A DNA stretch of 64,000 bases from Rhizophagus clarus (GCA_015698045.1 BLAL01000313.1:1-64000); one strand, 5' to 3'; counted from the first letter of the stretch, positions 46,639-59,569 are shown. A program made the numbers and translations. The notes: a model not told the origin generated them from the letters alone.

Positions 46639-49600
46639 ATATTTAGAGATACCATGAAATCCAACCGGCCACGTGAATCTCGCAGATCTGCACCTGTCCC
46701 ATACAGACCAACTACAGAATTTGATGTACAGAATTTACCCCGACCAAATTCTCAAATTATCATACCAACAATGAGGAGATATAATTCCATTATTACACCA
46801 AATTCTGATCAGGAATTTGCTAGAATATTAAATTGGCCAACACAAAGTCATGATCATGATAGATTACAGCAATCACAAAAAAATTTAGTTGGTTTAAATT
46901 CAAAGGACAATTTAGTAGATGATGGCGAGATAATATTTGATACAACATCATTTAATCAAGCAGGCGACATTCAACAACTTTCCCATGGACAAATCCCTTC
47001 CTATATTCCTCAAGGTCGCTTCTCGGTGACTGCGGCAATGCACCAAGTGATAAATCCATCACGAGCGCCTGAGGTACCTTCACTCATTTCAACTTACGGT
47101 ACTGAAATATTTAATCAAATTCAATCAGATGATGACTCAAGACTTATAGTTTGGTCAATATCAAGGGCTGAAGAGAGAAGGCAAGGATCAATTATTTCTT
47201 CTTATGTCTCTTCTTCAAAGAGATGGAGTATACATGAAAAATTGGAGAGAGCGGGTAAAACGATATGTGGTGCAGGGTTAAGAGATAGGTTTGAAAATAA
47301 ACTATCAAAAAACAGACATTCTATTGTGATGACAGAAAAAGTGATAATGGCTGCAACTATTGAAAAATTAATTGAAAAATTAACAAGTGGAATTGGTAAT
47401 TTTTATAATATATTTATATAGTTACATTGATTACTTATTAATTTTTAAAAGTTAAATTTTATTCTTACCAGACTATACTTTCTTAACGGACTTTTTTCTT
47501 ACATATCGAGCATTTATAACGCCATTACATTTATGTAAGCTATTAATCTTGAGATTTAATTGGGCATTAGAAGCTGATGATGAAAAAAGGCGGGTAGTGA
47601 GGGTTAGGTATGTTTTTTTTTTGAAACTTTTTTTTTTTTTAATTCATTTTTACTGGAAATTTAAATTCATTTTTAAATTTAGGACATTTGTAACTCTACG
47701 ACATTGGCTTCTCAATTATTTTGCGTATGATTTCGTTCCATGTCGTGATTTAAGGTCTACACTTATAACTTATCTAAATACTTTACATCCTTTGGCACCC
47801 CGTGATCAAAAAATAGTGCAAGCATTAAAGAGAATAATTAAAAGATTAAAAAAAATTTATTATCGCAAAGGTGTTGTTGGTATTTCAAAGAACGGGAATG
47901 GTGGTAATATCACAGAAAAAAAGACGGGAGATATTATACCTGAAAATACGCAACGAAATTCTGAACAATTTTTGGAAGATGACGGTATTTCTTTATCATC
48001 TAAAGAAAAGTCGAAAAGGACTGTAAAACATGAATCAACATCTACTATAAGTTCAATATTAACTCCGGGAACAACGGATTCTGAAAGTGAAGAATTTGGA
48101 CGTCATCGATCTTCTCGTTCAGGAATTTCACGGCCGACAGAATTTGAGGTTGTAAGTAGTAATTCACAGTATAGTGATGAATTTTCTACAGATGAAAATC
48201 CAATTTCAAGTTTTTATGATGAAAAATTGGCAAAGTCTTTACCGGCATTAACAAATAAGAACTTTGGTGATTGGGATCTAGATGTAGATGATAAAGACAA
48301 TGATAAAATTCCTATACCAAAACAAGATAATAAAAAAAAATTGAAATTAAGAAGCAGTTCCATGAGCGATTTGTCTCAACGGAGAAAATTACAAGCAGAA
48401 TTTAGTCCCTTGAAACATAATTTAAGAGATAATTTAAAAGATAATTTAAAAGACAATGATATAATAATGGAAGAAGAAGAGCCACCACCTCTTCCACCAA
48501 GGCGCCGTAGGAGACACACTATCACTTATACTCAACCTTCATTAGTTGTTCCACCATCACCATCATTCTTTAAAGGTGGATTTTTAAATTTTCCAATAAG
48601 AAAGCCTAAAAAAGCTGCTTCTCAAGAAACAATGAACGAAAAATTTCAAGATCGTACTCGTAAGAAACGAAGTTTATCATTGTCTGAAGCAATTTGCGGA
48701 TTTGCAGAAAATGACGATGATGAGGACGAAAATGATGAATTTGATTTGTCTCAAATCGATCACGCTGGAGGAATTGTTAGAAGAAATTCTTCCCCTGCAT
48801 ATATTGGATCAACTTCAATTCAAAAAGAAAAAGGTGAAACACCAAAGCGTAAAACAGGTCGGCCTTCATGGCCTCAAAAAGTGTCTGCAACTGTGGGTAA
48901 ATTTGCCAGAGTTTTATTTACACCTAGTGGTACTGGAAAATCAGGTGGGATTAAAATTCTTTGTGCCAATTCTGATGTTGTTACTTCAGAAGAACGCGAT
49001 TCGGAAACTTCTGTACCGCATGAAAATTTGAATGAGGATGACTTACCTATTTACTTGGATGGATTTTCTTATGTTGATGAATCGCTTGAGGAAGAATACT
49101 ATGATGCAAGGCGTCAAGAGGATTTTGCAGGTACAGAAGAACGATTTAATTGGGATGATGAGGAAGAAGGTGAGTTACAAGAAGAAATAGAAGAGGAAGA
49201 AGAAGAAACAGATGATGAGGGTTTGGCTTCAACATCAATCGAACCGCATATACCTCCAATTCATGAACAGGAAAAAGAAGACAAAAATGAATATTTGGAA
49301 GAACAAGAAAACAGTCATCAAAATACTAAAACTATTCGTCGTAAGCCCAAAGTATGGGAGTTAAATACAGTAATAGAAGTTGTAGATGACGATAATTTGG
49401 ATAGATCTTCAATATCTCTGCATGATATTTTGGAATCAAAAAAGGAAGAAGAAAAAATAACCGAAGAATTGTCGTCTGAAAACAAGCAAACCGAAGAACC
49501 TCAATCTGTACGTAGAAATCGACGAATTGGAAAGATTTATGAAGTTAAAGATGATGAACCAACCATTTTTGTAACACCGCCAGAATCTTCCGAAAATAAA

Positions 49601-51496
49601 GGAGAGGTTCTTGAACAAGGCCTTGACATTGATGAGGAGGATGATGAAAATAACTCTACCTCTCGTAGACTTCGTCGACTTCCTAAAGTACGTGATTTAC
49701 GGTCTGCTGTTACAATTAAAGATCTTGAAGAAAAGTCCGGTAAGCGGGTTTCTTGCAGTACATTTTCATCACTTGGTACCTTAGGTATTGAGGATACAGG
49801 TACAACTGCTAGTACAGAAGCCATGTTATCACGTGCATTAACATCATCATCATCAAAATTAAAAAATAAAGAATCCGTCAAATCATCCTCAGATATTGGA
49901 ACCGAAATTCAGGGAGAGAAAGAAGCGTCAAAAGAAGTTGGACGAGAACTTGTAAAAAGGAAAGATAAATCAATTATGAAACCTCCGTCTTCAGAACCAA
50001 TTACCAACAATAATGGTATAACTCCGGGCTCACCTAAAAAAAGTTCAGAATCTTCGGTAAAACGTATTGTAATCACAGAACCTCCCTCTAAAAAACTTCC
50101 AGACATTCCAGTTCAACATACCACTACCACTACTACAACCGCCACTACTACTGCTGAATCCCGTGGTAGCATTAAAATTCCAAATAAGAATATCCCTTCT
50201 ACTACCCAGAAAAGTTCTTTAAATAAACCTTTACCACCACTTCCTATTCAGGATAATCAACCGAAAAGACCACCGTCAATTTCTACGACAATAAATTCTC
50301 AGTCTCGGTATAGATCTTTTATATTGAATTATCGATCAGAAGATATTGCCAAACAATTTTGTTTGATCGAACGGGATTTTTTATTGAAAGTTAATTGGGA
50401 AGATTTGGTTCAAGTTGGTTATACTACTAATGATGAAAATGTTAAAGAGAAAAAAGAGAAAAGGAGAGATGCTAAAGGAAAAGGAAAAGAACTTGAAGAA
50501 GTAAAAGAGAAACCAAGAAAAAGAGTCCGGGAAAATGGTGTTGATAAAGTTATCGAAAGGTTCAATCTGGTCAGTATTTTTCAAATGTAAATTCTTTCTA
50601 CAATATCCATGATAGTAATAAAATTCGTTTTTTTTTCGCAAGGCGTGTGATTGGGTAGCAACTGAGATAGTACTTACTAGATCTTTGGATGATCGAGTGC
50701 AAGTGATCGAAAAATTTATACGAATTGCACAGGTAAAATATAGTGAGAACGCATGTTCTCTAGTACATTTGATCGATCATTAAAGCCATCAATTACAATA
50801 TAAATTCTTTTTTTTTTTACAGAAATGTCTTCAATTTTCAAATTTTGCAACATTAACACAAATTCTTCTTGGACTACAATCTCCACCAGTAGAAAGATTA
50901 AGAAGAACATGGACAAGGGTTAGAAATGAAGATTTACATGCATTTAAAGAATTAAGTGAATATATTTCGGCTTTTGGTAATTGGAAAGTAATAAGAGAAG
51001 CCATGAGAAAATCCATTGAAGATTCTACAATATTAAAAGAACTAATGAAACAGCGCAAAAGTCGTATTTCTGATGTTCGCAACACTGGATGTATCCCATT
51101 TTTAGGTTTGTATCTTTGTCTTTTAAGCATTCTAGAAGTTAATTATTAAAGAATTTCGATAAACTTTTTTTAGGGTTATACCTTTCGGATTTAGTTTTCA
51201 ATGCAGCAGTACCATCATTTATTGATCCGACGTCATCGCAACCCTCAACTCCATCATCACCTTTACCGTCTAGCTCAGCCGACGCAACGTCTCCTTTACA
51301 CCATCAACCACTTATTAATTTTCATAAACATCGTACAACAGCTACAATAGTTAAAAGAGTATTAACATTTCAGACTTTATCAAGAGGATATAATTTTTCT
51401 ATTGATAAAGAAATTTATGATAAATGTTATGGATTAAAAGGTTTTGAAGCTACTAAACTGGTTGTAATGGATCTAGATGTTGATGATTTTGTTTAA
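45599..51496 (+). CDS. Ras guanine-nucleotide exchange factor, LTE1-like
   Basis: Seven exons (45599-45972, 46647-47395, 47472-47607, 47683-50569, 50643-50732, 50823-51105, 51174-51496) join in phase to about 1,613 residues. The RasGEF N-domain lies around residues 355-475: MAATIEKLIEKLTSGI, then DYTFLTDFFLTYRAFITPLH, RFNWALEADDEKRR and TLRHWLLNYFAYDFVPCRDL. A low-complexity acidic linker of over 800 residues follows, with Pro-rich EEEPPPLPPRRRRRH and repeated R.R..PKV..L modules. The catalytic RasGEF domain runs from about 1296 to the end (YRSEDIAKQFCLIERDF; CDWVATEIVLT; FSNFATLTQILLGLQSPPVE), with a Lys/Glu-rich insertion at about 1335-1380. An N-terminal GEFN and C-terminal GEF split by a long linker is the LTE1 plan (mitotic exit/polarity). 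The 674-bp first intron, which contains a T27 tract, makes the first exon the least certain part; an alternative start is 46654. Confidence 0.88.
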
Positions 51497-54400
51497 TATT
51501 TTGGTTTCTTATTATCTTTTCTAATTGACATTTGGATTTATTAACTAATTTTTTTCAATTTTTGAATGCGCATACGAACAAAACATTTATTCCTTATTAA
51601 TTTCTAATCACCTATAACATAATTTCATTCCTACAATATTTCTTCATTCATTTCAAACAAAATTGCATTTTATTTCTCAAAAAAAAAAAAAAAAAGGAGA
51701 AAAAAGAAAACTTTTTTTTCGAACAATCATATACAGTATATAGTACTTGTTAATGTAATGTTGTATTAAACATAATATAATATATATTTTTTTTCTTAGT
51801 ATATATACTTTTGGCTCAAAATTGTAGTTAATGTATTCTTTTTGATCTCTTGATCTCTATTTCTGAATCAATTATGATAAAGTTGCATTATTATAACAAA
51901 GTCTCTAAAATAATTCAATTACGTTAAAGTACACGATTTTAAAATATATTTACTGACTAGAAAATCGATTGTCGTACAGATTTGAGTATTGTATAAATTA
52001 ATATTATAGTAAACCAAATTATATTAATCAAGATAAATCTATAGAACAGATTCTAAGTCTTCTTTACAATTATAAAAATATAAAGTAATATTAATGTCTG
52101 ATCTTTTACTTGCTATAGTAATAAGAGTCTCATCTTTTGAACTGAACTATTTTGATTTTTCTAGGAGCTAGTAGGCAATATAATTAACCATAAGATATGC
52201 TCAAACTTTTAATATTACAATTACTTAAAAATAAGATTGAATTTATACCATTGATTGTAATATAATTATAGTTGCATTCCATATAATATATTGAGATTTT
52301 TTTAATAAATAGTTTAAAAAAATACTCTTCATCACAATTAAGAATTAATAATAATTTTACAAGAATTAATAACAATTTTAACTCTTTTAAAACAGGATAA
52401 ATTCAAAGATTAAATAATGCTAGTAGTGATTTGAATTCTTTTAGAATTATATAAAAATTAAATAATATATAAACCAATATAAATAAAGATTTTTTTTTTT
52501 TTTTGCAATGTATTTATAGATTTATTAAATGAAAATTTCTATTTGTACATAATATATCTGGATACTATATCATATGATTTTATAAAAAAACTTTATCAAA
52601 TTTTCAATTTTATTTTAGATTTTATTGGCTAGTTTTATGATAAAAAATAAGTTACATCACAAAAATTGCATAATTTTAATTGTATTGTTAATATCATAAT
52701 ACTATAATGTAAATGCAATATATAAGAAAAATATAGTAAAAAAGGATAGTAAAAAAAATTAAGGGAAGTAAAAAAAGAAAAGATAAATAAAAAGGAATAA
52801 AGATAATTAAATAGGAAGTAAAAGAAAAAAAAAGGTAAAGAATAGTGAAAAAAAATAAAAAAATAAAGAAATAATAAGATAAATAAACAAAATAAAAGGA
52901 AAATAAAAAGGAACAAATAAAGAGGAATAAAAAAAGTGAAAGAAATAAAAAAAAATTAAAAAGAATAAAAGAAACAAAAAGATAATAAAAAAAAAAATAA
53001 AAGAAATAAATAGTTAATAAAAAGAATAAGATAAAATGTAAATGAAAAACAATAAAAAAAAATAAATAAAAAAATAAAAAAATCAATTAACAAAAGATCA
53101 TAAAAAAAATTATAAATGAAATAATAAAAAAAATAAAGAAAATAAAAGGAAAAGCAAAAAAAAAACGAAAAAAAAATAAAAGAAATAAAAGAAAAAGTAA
53201 AAAAAAATAAAAAAAAAACAATAAAATAAATAAAGAAAAATAAAAAAAAAAAAAAAAAAAAAATACAAGAAAAGCTAAAACACCCATCTATAAAAAAAAA
53301 AAAAAAGAAAATCAATTAATATCATTTTAAAAAAATAAATAATAAAAAAAGATAAAAAACTTATTTGAATATTTACTAAGATAGTACAGTACATGTTTAA
53401 AAAAAAATAAAAAGATTAGTAAAAAACAAAGAAAAGAATAAAGAAAAAACAAAAAGAGTAAAATTTCATCTTAGATTTTTATCAAAATTAAACTAAAAAT
53501 AGCTATACCAAAAAAAAAAAAAAAAAAATGAACAAGTTAATAAAAGTCAAAAAAAAGAAAAATAAAAGCAAAAAAAAACTATTTATTGCCTTTCTGAAAT
53601 TAAAGAATTAACTAAAAATCATATCTAAAAAATCTAAAAAGAAATGAAAAAAATAAATAAACTATTTAACATACTGTATAAATTATATTATTAAATCACA
53701 TATATTGTATTTAGATATACTATATAAACTAAGAAATTTTCTTTTATAAAAATATATTTTATAACTTTTTAAAAATAATTGAAAATTACTTTTAATTGGT
53801 AAAAAAATTAAAATTAAAAAAAATTAAAATCAGCTAAAATTCTATAAATATTTTATTTATTTTTTATTAATAAAAAATTGCTATTTATTTAAATTATTAA
53901 ATGAAATTCAGAAAAATATATTATTTTATATTTTGTCTAATATTTCTTTATTATTTATTCATTATTTATTTGCTTAGAATATTTTTAGTTATTATAAATA
54001 AATTATTTTTAAATATATTAATTTGATTTGTAAAATTTTTTATTAAAGCAATCCAATTTATTCTATAACAAAAAAATTCAACTAAAATTCACTAAAAGAA
54101 AATTATACTCAAATAAATAGTTGAGATTATTGCTATAAATTAATAGTTTTAGTTTTTTTAAAGAAATAAAAGAAAGTCAGTTTGAGTTAATAGTATCATA
54201 CTTGAATGAATCATAGTTGAGTTTACTACTGTAAACTAATAGTTTTAGTCCTTCCTATTTTTTATTGCAAATTAAAATTTCACAAGAACTATCAGTTTAC
54301 CTTCTAATTAGAGATAGATTTTTAAACTTTTGTTTTATATGTTTTATTAAATTTGAAATTAATATCTGCTATATTGTAAAGATTTTTCTTTATATTATTC

Positions 54401-54944
54401 AGAACTTTTAACAATAATATTTAACTATATTGGTACATATTTATTCTTGGATTAACTTTATAAAAATTCATTGCAGGGAGAAGCATTTGGTTAAAAAAAG
54501 TCAAATATATAGAAATTGGCTGTTACACAAGACATCGGTTTATCCAATAATTAATTACTGCCTTGTCAAGCAAAGTTTATTGCCCAATTAACAACTATGA
54601 TTGTTAAATTTGCGATAAGCCCAAAGGTCACGTTACTACGCGTGATATATAACAAATATTTCAGTTTCTTAGATTTTTTTGATATTTCTTTACTACTATT
54701 GAACAATTATTCTTCATGGTTGATTGATTGGGTAAGGTAATTATTAAATTCAATTTATACGAAAACATTAAATTTATACCCTCGACTCTCAATACTCAAA
54801 AACGTAGCTGGCAGAAATTCTCAAATTGAAATTTTCGATTTGAATATTTGAAGCACAAAATCAGCTTAGTTTATCTCACGTTTCTGTGCTTTCTGTTTAT
54901 AAAGATGAATTAACAAATTATTTAAAGTTCTGATAAAATTTCAG
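51497..54944. other. Gene-free AT-rich region
   Basis: No gene is recognised over 3.4 kb. It contains the A/G-only tract described separately, and further AT-rich unique DNA on both sides. A short duplication (TAAACTAATAGTTTTAGT / TAAATTAATAGTTTTAGT at about 54138 and 54233) is visible. Confidence 0.55.
52725..53600. repeat. Homopurine-like (A/G) low-complexity tract
   Basis: For about 880 bp the plus strand is almost only A, with G and T interspersed and very few C (AAAATAAAAGAAATAAAAG-type words). Reading frames of 90-130 codons on the minus strand here encode only Phe/Leu/Tyr/Ser/Ile and are composition artefacts. Such strand-asymmetric DNA can form unusual structures or arise from expansion; no unit length is visible. 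Confidence 0.8.
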
Positions 54945-55181
54945 GTCCTAAAAATTGGTTGTAACCATTTACACAATGAAACATGTGGAGTTATTTCACT
55001 GCGTTTACCAGGATTAAGTTGCCTAACTAACAAAGAAAAAATTTGCTTTAGCAACCTTAATAAATTTATTGTATTAGAAGATAAGTTCGTTTATGACGCG
55101 AGTAACGATAGAAATGAAATAATTTTTGTACATGCACGTCCATCAAAAGCGAAACTCATAGATATTACGAGTTTAAATTAA
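54945..55181 (+). CDS. Exon-like unknown frame (78 codons)
   Basis: After AAATTTCAG (acceptor-like) an open frame of 78 codons with clear protein character runs to TAA at 55181: VLKIGCNHLHNETCGVISLR, then LPGLSCLTNKEKICF, KFIVLEDKFVYDASNDRNEI and IFVHARPSKAKLIDITSLN. Base composition is richer in G+C than its surroundings. No ATG-bearing first exon is identifiable upstream (54480-54930), so it may be the last exon of a short gene or the relic of a longer one. Family unknown. Confidence 0.4.
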   Translation, partial: VLKIGCNHLHNETCGVISLRLPGLSCLTNKEKICFSNLNKFIVLEDKFVYDASNDRNEIIFVHARPSKAKLIDITSLN

Positions 55182-55549
55182 GAATTAAAACGTGGGAGAC
55201 GTAACAATGTTAGAAATAATAAGTGTAGTTACAGCGTTATTAACGTGCCCAAACGAAAATAATCGTATGGCGTGCGATATGGTATTTGGTTTTTTCAGGT
55301 TACTGTATTTCTTTCTTTTGTTTTTTTTTTTATTATACATTTGGATTTTGCAAATGAGAAAGCAATGAGATAACAACTTGACATTGTTTTTTATACTGTA
55401 TTTAAGGTATTTGAAAAATTATTACCACGAAACAGAGAGTTATCCACCATGAATATATATTATTTGTTCGTGAGATTCACGCTCACAACGTAATATAATA
55501 ATTATTAAATATTTATTAAATAAAAGTAAAGTCTAATATTGTATACAAA
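55182..55549. other. Intergenic
   Basis: Spacer containing the 3' flank of the fucosyltransferase-like gene on the other strand. The minus-strand frame 55185-55376 has no coding character. Confidence 0.4.
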
Positions 55550-56941
55550 TTATGAAATCAAATTTAATGGTATTGCATCTTTACCATGATATAAATTATT
55601 TATTTCAACTCCCGCCATTGAAAAAGCACTTTTTGGAGTACCAAAAAAAGCATTACCATGAGCTGCTACTAATAAATCTATTACAGGTACGTAGAAACTT
55701 TTTAAATCAGTACCTTCATCATAATCGCTTGAAGAAAAAGCTATATTTTCAAAATCTTTTGTAAAATCTATTAAAGAAAATACACATGGTATACTTTTAT
55801 AGAATTTACGTAGTTTAAGTTTAGGATCTTTGGAATCTGAAGCTATATAAACTATTGGTACGTTATTTGCTACGCATTCTTCTAAATTATATTTAAAGAA
55901 TTTTTTTGATTTTCTTAATAAATCTGATTTCACGAGATATTTCATTAAATCAGTAAATAATAATTCTTTGTTATATTCTACAATAGCTTTAAAAAATCCA
56001 TCAAAAGCTCTAAGATGTATACCAACATAATTTCCTTTACCTCCCAATTTTTTTATAATTCCATTAGAAATATTTAATATGTTTGGTTCATTAATCATTA
56101 ATTTGTTATGAATAAATTGTCGAAATTTCATATTATCTTGATTTTCTAAAACTATCTTATTAATATTATATAAAGAAGTAAAATGTAATAATTTTTTATC
56201 AACTTTGATTAAATCTGATATTAAGAATTTCTTCTCAAAATTTTCATGAATTCTTCGTATTGATTTATCATTATCAAAAAATTCAAATTCGTAATTTATA
56301 TTTTCAATGAATAAATGAGTATCATCATCACCAATATTAAAATTATATTTTAAACCTTCTAATGAAAAATCATAACCACGATTAATCATTTTAACATGCT
56401 TTTTAATTTCACTAAGATCAAATACTTGATCCCAATTTAACATGTTAAATTCATCATATTTTGAATATAATGAATTATCACAAAAACTATGTGGACTAAA
56501 AATGTTTGCATCATTTCCATCATTATAATCATCTTTGTAACAATGTTCTTTACGATATTTTTTAGCAATAACTGCTTCATTTAAAGCATCATATAAAGGA
56601 TGAAATGTGGTCTTTTGTGGATAATAATTAATCAATATTGGTGGCATAAGTAATGTACGATTTGTTATATAAGATAACATTATTGCATTTATAAGCGCAT
56701 CACGTTGATTATTAAATCCATTATGAGGTAAATATGTTAAGAATTTTTCTTTTGGATTTTCAGAAAAATTAGAAGGTGGTAATGATACGGTTATTGGTAT
56801 AGTTGTGAGTTTGGGTTTGGTACTAGTAATTGATGATATTGTAAATAATATTTCTGTTGAAAATGATAATGTTATTATTATTATAATAATAATGATTATT
56901 ATTTTAATTAGAAATTTGAAATTGATTTTTTCATGTGACAT
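55550..56941 (-). CDS. GDP-fucose O-fucosyltransferase-like type II membrane protein
   Basis: A single exon of 463 residues. A short cytosolic start (MSHEKINFKFLIK) is followed by one hydrophobic segment (residues about 13-30, a poly-Ile run built from ATT repeats), giving the type II topology of Golgi glycosyltransferases. The luminal part has LPHNGFNNQRDALINAIMLS (the GFxNQR-type donor-binding opening), NRTLLMPPILINYYP, YVGIHLRAFDGFFKA (the HLR motif), PIVYIASDSKDPKLK and, near the end, VPVIDLLVAAHGNAFFGTPK followed by SAFS. This order is that of the PF10250-type O-fucosyltransferase family, of which fungi carry anonymous members. Acceptor substrate is unknown. The family call rests on motif recall. 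Confidence 0.75.
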   Translation of the reverse strand: MSHEKINFKFLIKIIIIIIIIIITLSFSTEILFTISSITSTKPKLTTIPITVSLPPSNFSENPKEKFLTYLPHNGFNNQRDALINAIMLSYITNRTLLMPPILINYYPQKTTFHPLYDALNEAVIAKKYRKEHCYKDDYNDGNDANIFSPHSFCDNSLYSKYDEFNMLNWDQVFDLSEIKKHVKMINRGYDFSLEGLKYNFNIGDDDTHLFIENINYEFEFFDNDKSIRRIHENFEKKFLISDLIKVDKKLLHFTSLYNINKIVLENQDNMKFRQFIHNKLMINEPNILNISNGIIKKLGGKGNYVGIHLRAFDGFFKAIVEYNKELLFTDLMKYLVKSDLLRKSKKFFKYNLEECVANNVPIVYIASDSKDPKLKLRKFYKSIPCVFSLIDFTKDFENIAFSSSDYDEGTDLKSFYVPVIDLLVAAHGNAFFGTPKSAFSMAGVEINNLYHGKDAIPLNLIS

Positions 56942-57471
56942 TTTTTTTAATGTAATGTAGAAAGAAAAAAGTTATCCGGTAGAAAAGCAAAAATATGGAT
57001 ACCAAAGCTTTTTAAACAAAATTATTTATGTGTAATGTTTTTATTAATTTGAAACCACAATGTATATTATACCAAGAACTTTGTGTAATTATTTTAGAAA
57101 TATAATAATACTTTTATCGAACAGAAATAGAGAAAAAATTAATTATATTATGTTTGTTTCGTTGTACCAATTCTGGATGGTCGCACTTTTTAGCGACTTT
57201 ACATTTGTAGGTAACTTATTTTACTTTTATGTAATCGACGTTTATATTAGTTACATTAATTAATAAACAAAAAATTATGCATCCTGATTATGTAATGTCC
57301 AATTATGGTAATGTAATTAATTTTGCAGTATAATTTAAGTAAAATTATTGGATTCCTTATCGCCGCCTATCGGCCTATCCAATAACAAATATTTATAACA
57401 AAAAAAAAAAAATATTTGTATATATTGTGATCACATATTCTGATGTTACAAGAAAGAAATATTTATCTATT
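56942..57471. other. Intergenic
   Basis: Promoter side of the fucosyltransferase-like gene and 3' flank of the methyltransferase. The plus frame 57060-57263 lacks support. Nothing recognised. Confidence 0.45.
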
Positions 57472-59118
57472 TTAACTTAATAAAAATTTTACATTTTCAT
57501 AATACATTAACATTGGATTTTCGCCACTTTTCGTTTGAGTTTTTGTTAAATCTGCGTATCTTTTCAAAAATTCTTTTTGTTGTAATACTTTAATTTTTTC
57601 AGATTCTGCTCGACCAGATCGACAAACTAATTGATAAATGTCTTTCATTAACTCAAAATTTGTAGGAAAGAAAATATCAAACCATCCAGGATGTACCATA
57701 TAGGTTGAACAGGGTATCATTGTATGTTGATACCTTGTTTGAACTACTGGGGCATCGATACCTTGAATAGAATCCGGTAATTTATAAAAATCTGAAATAA
57801 CAAGGCGATGTTTTGGAAAATATTCTTTTAAAATGTCAAGAAAAAGCAATAATTTTGTAGGTATAAATTCTGGTTGTGTAAGGTTGGGTGCTAATGGAAG
57901 TTTATTTCGTAATAATCGTAATATCCGTTTTTGAAGAGCTGGTGTTTTATACATTGTCTTATTACGTAAAGATAAGTATCGCATAATAAGTGGGTCATTG
58001 ACAGGCTCATAAATCTCTTGATATTCTCCTCTTTCATTTGATACAACAATTCCTTGCACTGGTTTTTCATTTGAAAAATTATAACGAATCACATCGTGTG
58101 CAAAATTATCCTATTAAATATTTATTAATTAGTTCATGTTTAATAATAAAAAAAAAAAATAATAATAAAATAATTTTTTTTTTTTCTAAAATGGCTTACC
58201 AAAACTTCACAAGCCAAAAAGAAACAAGGTTCATCTACAGGTTCATCCCAATCAAATATGTTCTTATTAATGATCTCTACACAATTATGAACATTAACAA
58301 CTTGATGAAAATTTTGAATTGATTTTTGCCTTTCTGCCAACATTGAACTAATCTCAACAACTCGATATCTTGTTTTTTTATAAATCGCAGGTTCAAATTT
58401 CTGAATATAATCCAAAATATTTAGCATTAAAGTTCCATTCCCGGCTCCAAGTTCATAAATTATCAAATCATGTTGAGGATTACCTCCTAATTTATATTCA
58501 TTAACTATATATTTTGCAAATGCATATCCATACCATGGCTTATGTTAAAATTGATCAAGAAATTAATTAAATATCATCAATAACATATTAATATCAGCTT
58601 AAAAAAAAAAAATCATATATAATGTAATTACTTACTTTAAACAATTCAGTTGAGGTATGCCATATTTGTTTTGCTACTTTTTTATCTTTGTCATTCAAAC
58701 TATTTTCAAATTCCTCATATTTACTTGCCACTAAATTCATAAATTCCAAATTATCTTTAATATTACTAAAATCAATATCATATTGCGGTGAAAATATTAC
58801 TGCTTGTTTTGAAAAATATCCATAATTTGGGTTATATAATGAATCATCAATAAAATCTCTTACAAGCATTTGAGCTTCTTTTGGTGGTGCAGTTCTCAAA
58901 GCTGTTTGTCGTGCTGTTAACCTAGGATAATTATGATATTGATTATTAAAAGGAATATCATTTAAAAGACCATTTAATGAATCTGGTGATGTTGTTGATG
59001 TTAATTTACGTGATTGAGATAATTTTTGAAATAATGTTGATTTTGAAGAATATGATTCTATTAAAGGTTTAGCTAACAAATTAGAAATGCTTCGTATAAG
59101 TAGTGTTGAACGATTCAT
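57472..59118 (-). CDS. SAM-dependent methyltransferase, NDUFAF7/MidA family, mitochondrial
   Basis: Exons 59118-58636, 58538-58200 and 58110-57472, all phase 0, give 486 residues. The N-terminus (MNRSTLLIRSISNLLAK) is basic and amphipathic, a probable mitochondrial presequence. Then come MLVRDFIDDSLYNPNYGYFS (the family's opening with YGYF), a helical spacer, PWYGYAFAKYIVNEY, the SAM-binding motif IIYELGAGNGTLMLNIL (about residues 187-203), RYRVVEISSMLAERQ, FFLACEVLDNFAHDVIRY and late SDFYKLPDSIQGIDAPVVQ. In animals NDUFAF7 symmetrically dimethylates an arginine of a complex I subunit; related fungal proteins are less characterised. It could be the NDUFAF7 orthologue or the looser fungal DUF185 relative; the family-level call is firm. 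Confidence 0.88.
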
Positions 59119-59569
59119 TTTTAATGATAAAGAGTAGTATGTTTAACTTGAAGTTGAATTGCGTATAATAATCTACAATTTCGCAATAATCTGGAAACCT
59201 ACAAATTATCCACAAGCTTTTCCTTGGAAATAAAAGAAGAAACAACGATTATTTTTGTAAGTGGGGAAATGATTTAATTTAAGGTTCCAACAAAAACAAA
59301 AAAAAAATTATCACAAGATATTTACGTAATTAACAACTGATTTAGTTTGATCACCATTATCCACAATTTATATATTTCCGAAAATCTCCGCTGATTTACA
59401 AATTAAAGAAATCACGCGTTGGATCTATCCGAAAATCTCAGAGATCACATTTACAGCGTATATTATGTTTATATAGATCAAATGTCAATTCTTGATAAAA
59501 ATGATTTCACGAACCTTTCAGTGACAACAACTAAACAAGAATTAAATATTTTTATAATTTGTTTTTGTC
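59119..59569. other. Intergenic
   Basis: Promoter side of the methyltransferase gene. CGAAAATCTC occurs twice (about 59379 and 59430) with TTATCCACA twice (about 59208 and 59358), a small imperfect duplication. No gene. Confidence 0.4.

Noticed and set aside
49436..50106. Antisense frames in the RasGEF linker
   Set aside because: Shadows of a 963-codon exon with repeated modules and flanking domains.
52635..53315. Several Phe/Leu/Ser/Tyr-rich minus frames of 93-130 codons
   Set aside because: Pure composition effect of the A/G tract.
59208..59365. TTATCCACA words resembling DnaA boxes
   Set aside because: A eukaryotic nuclear chromosome; two chance copies within a small duplicated spacer.
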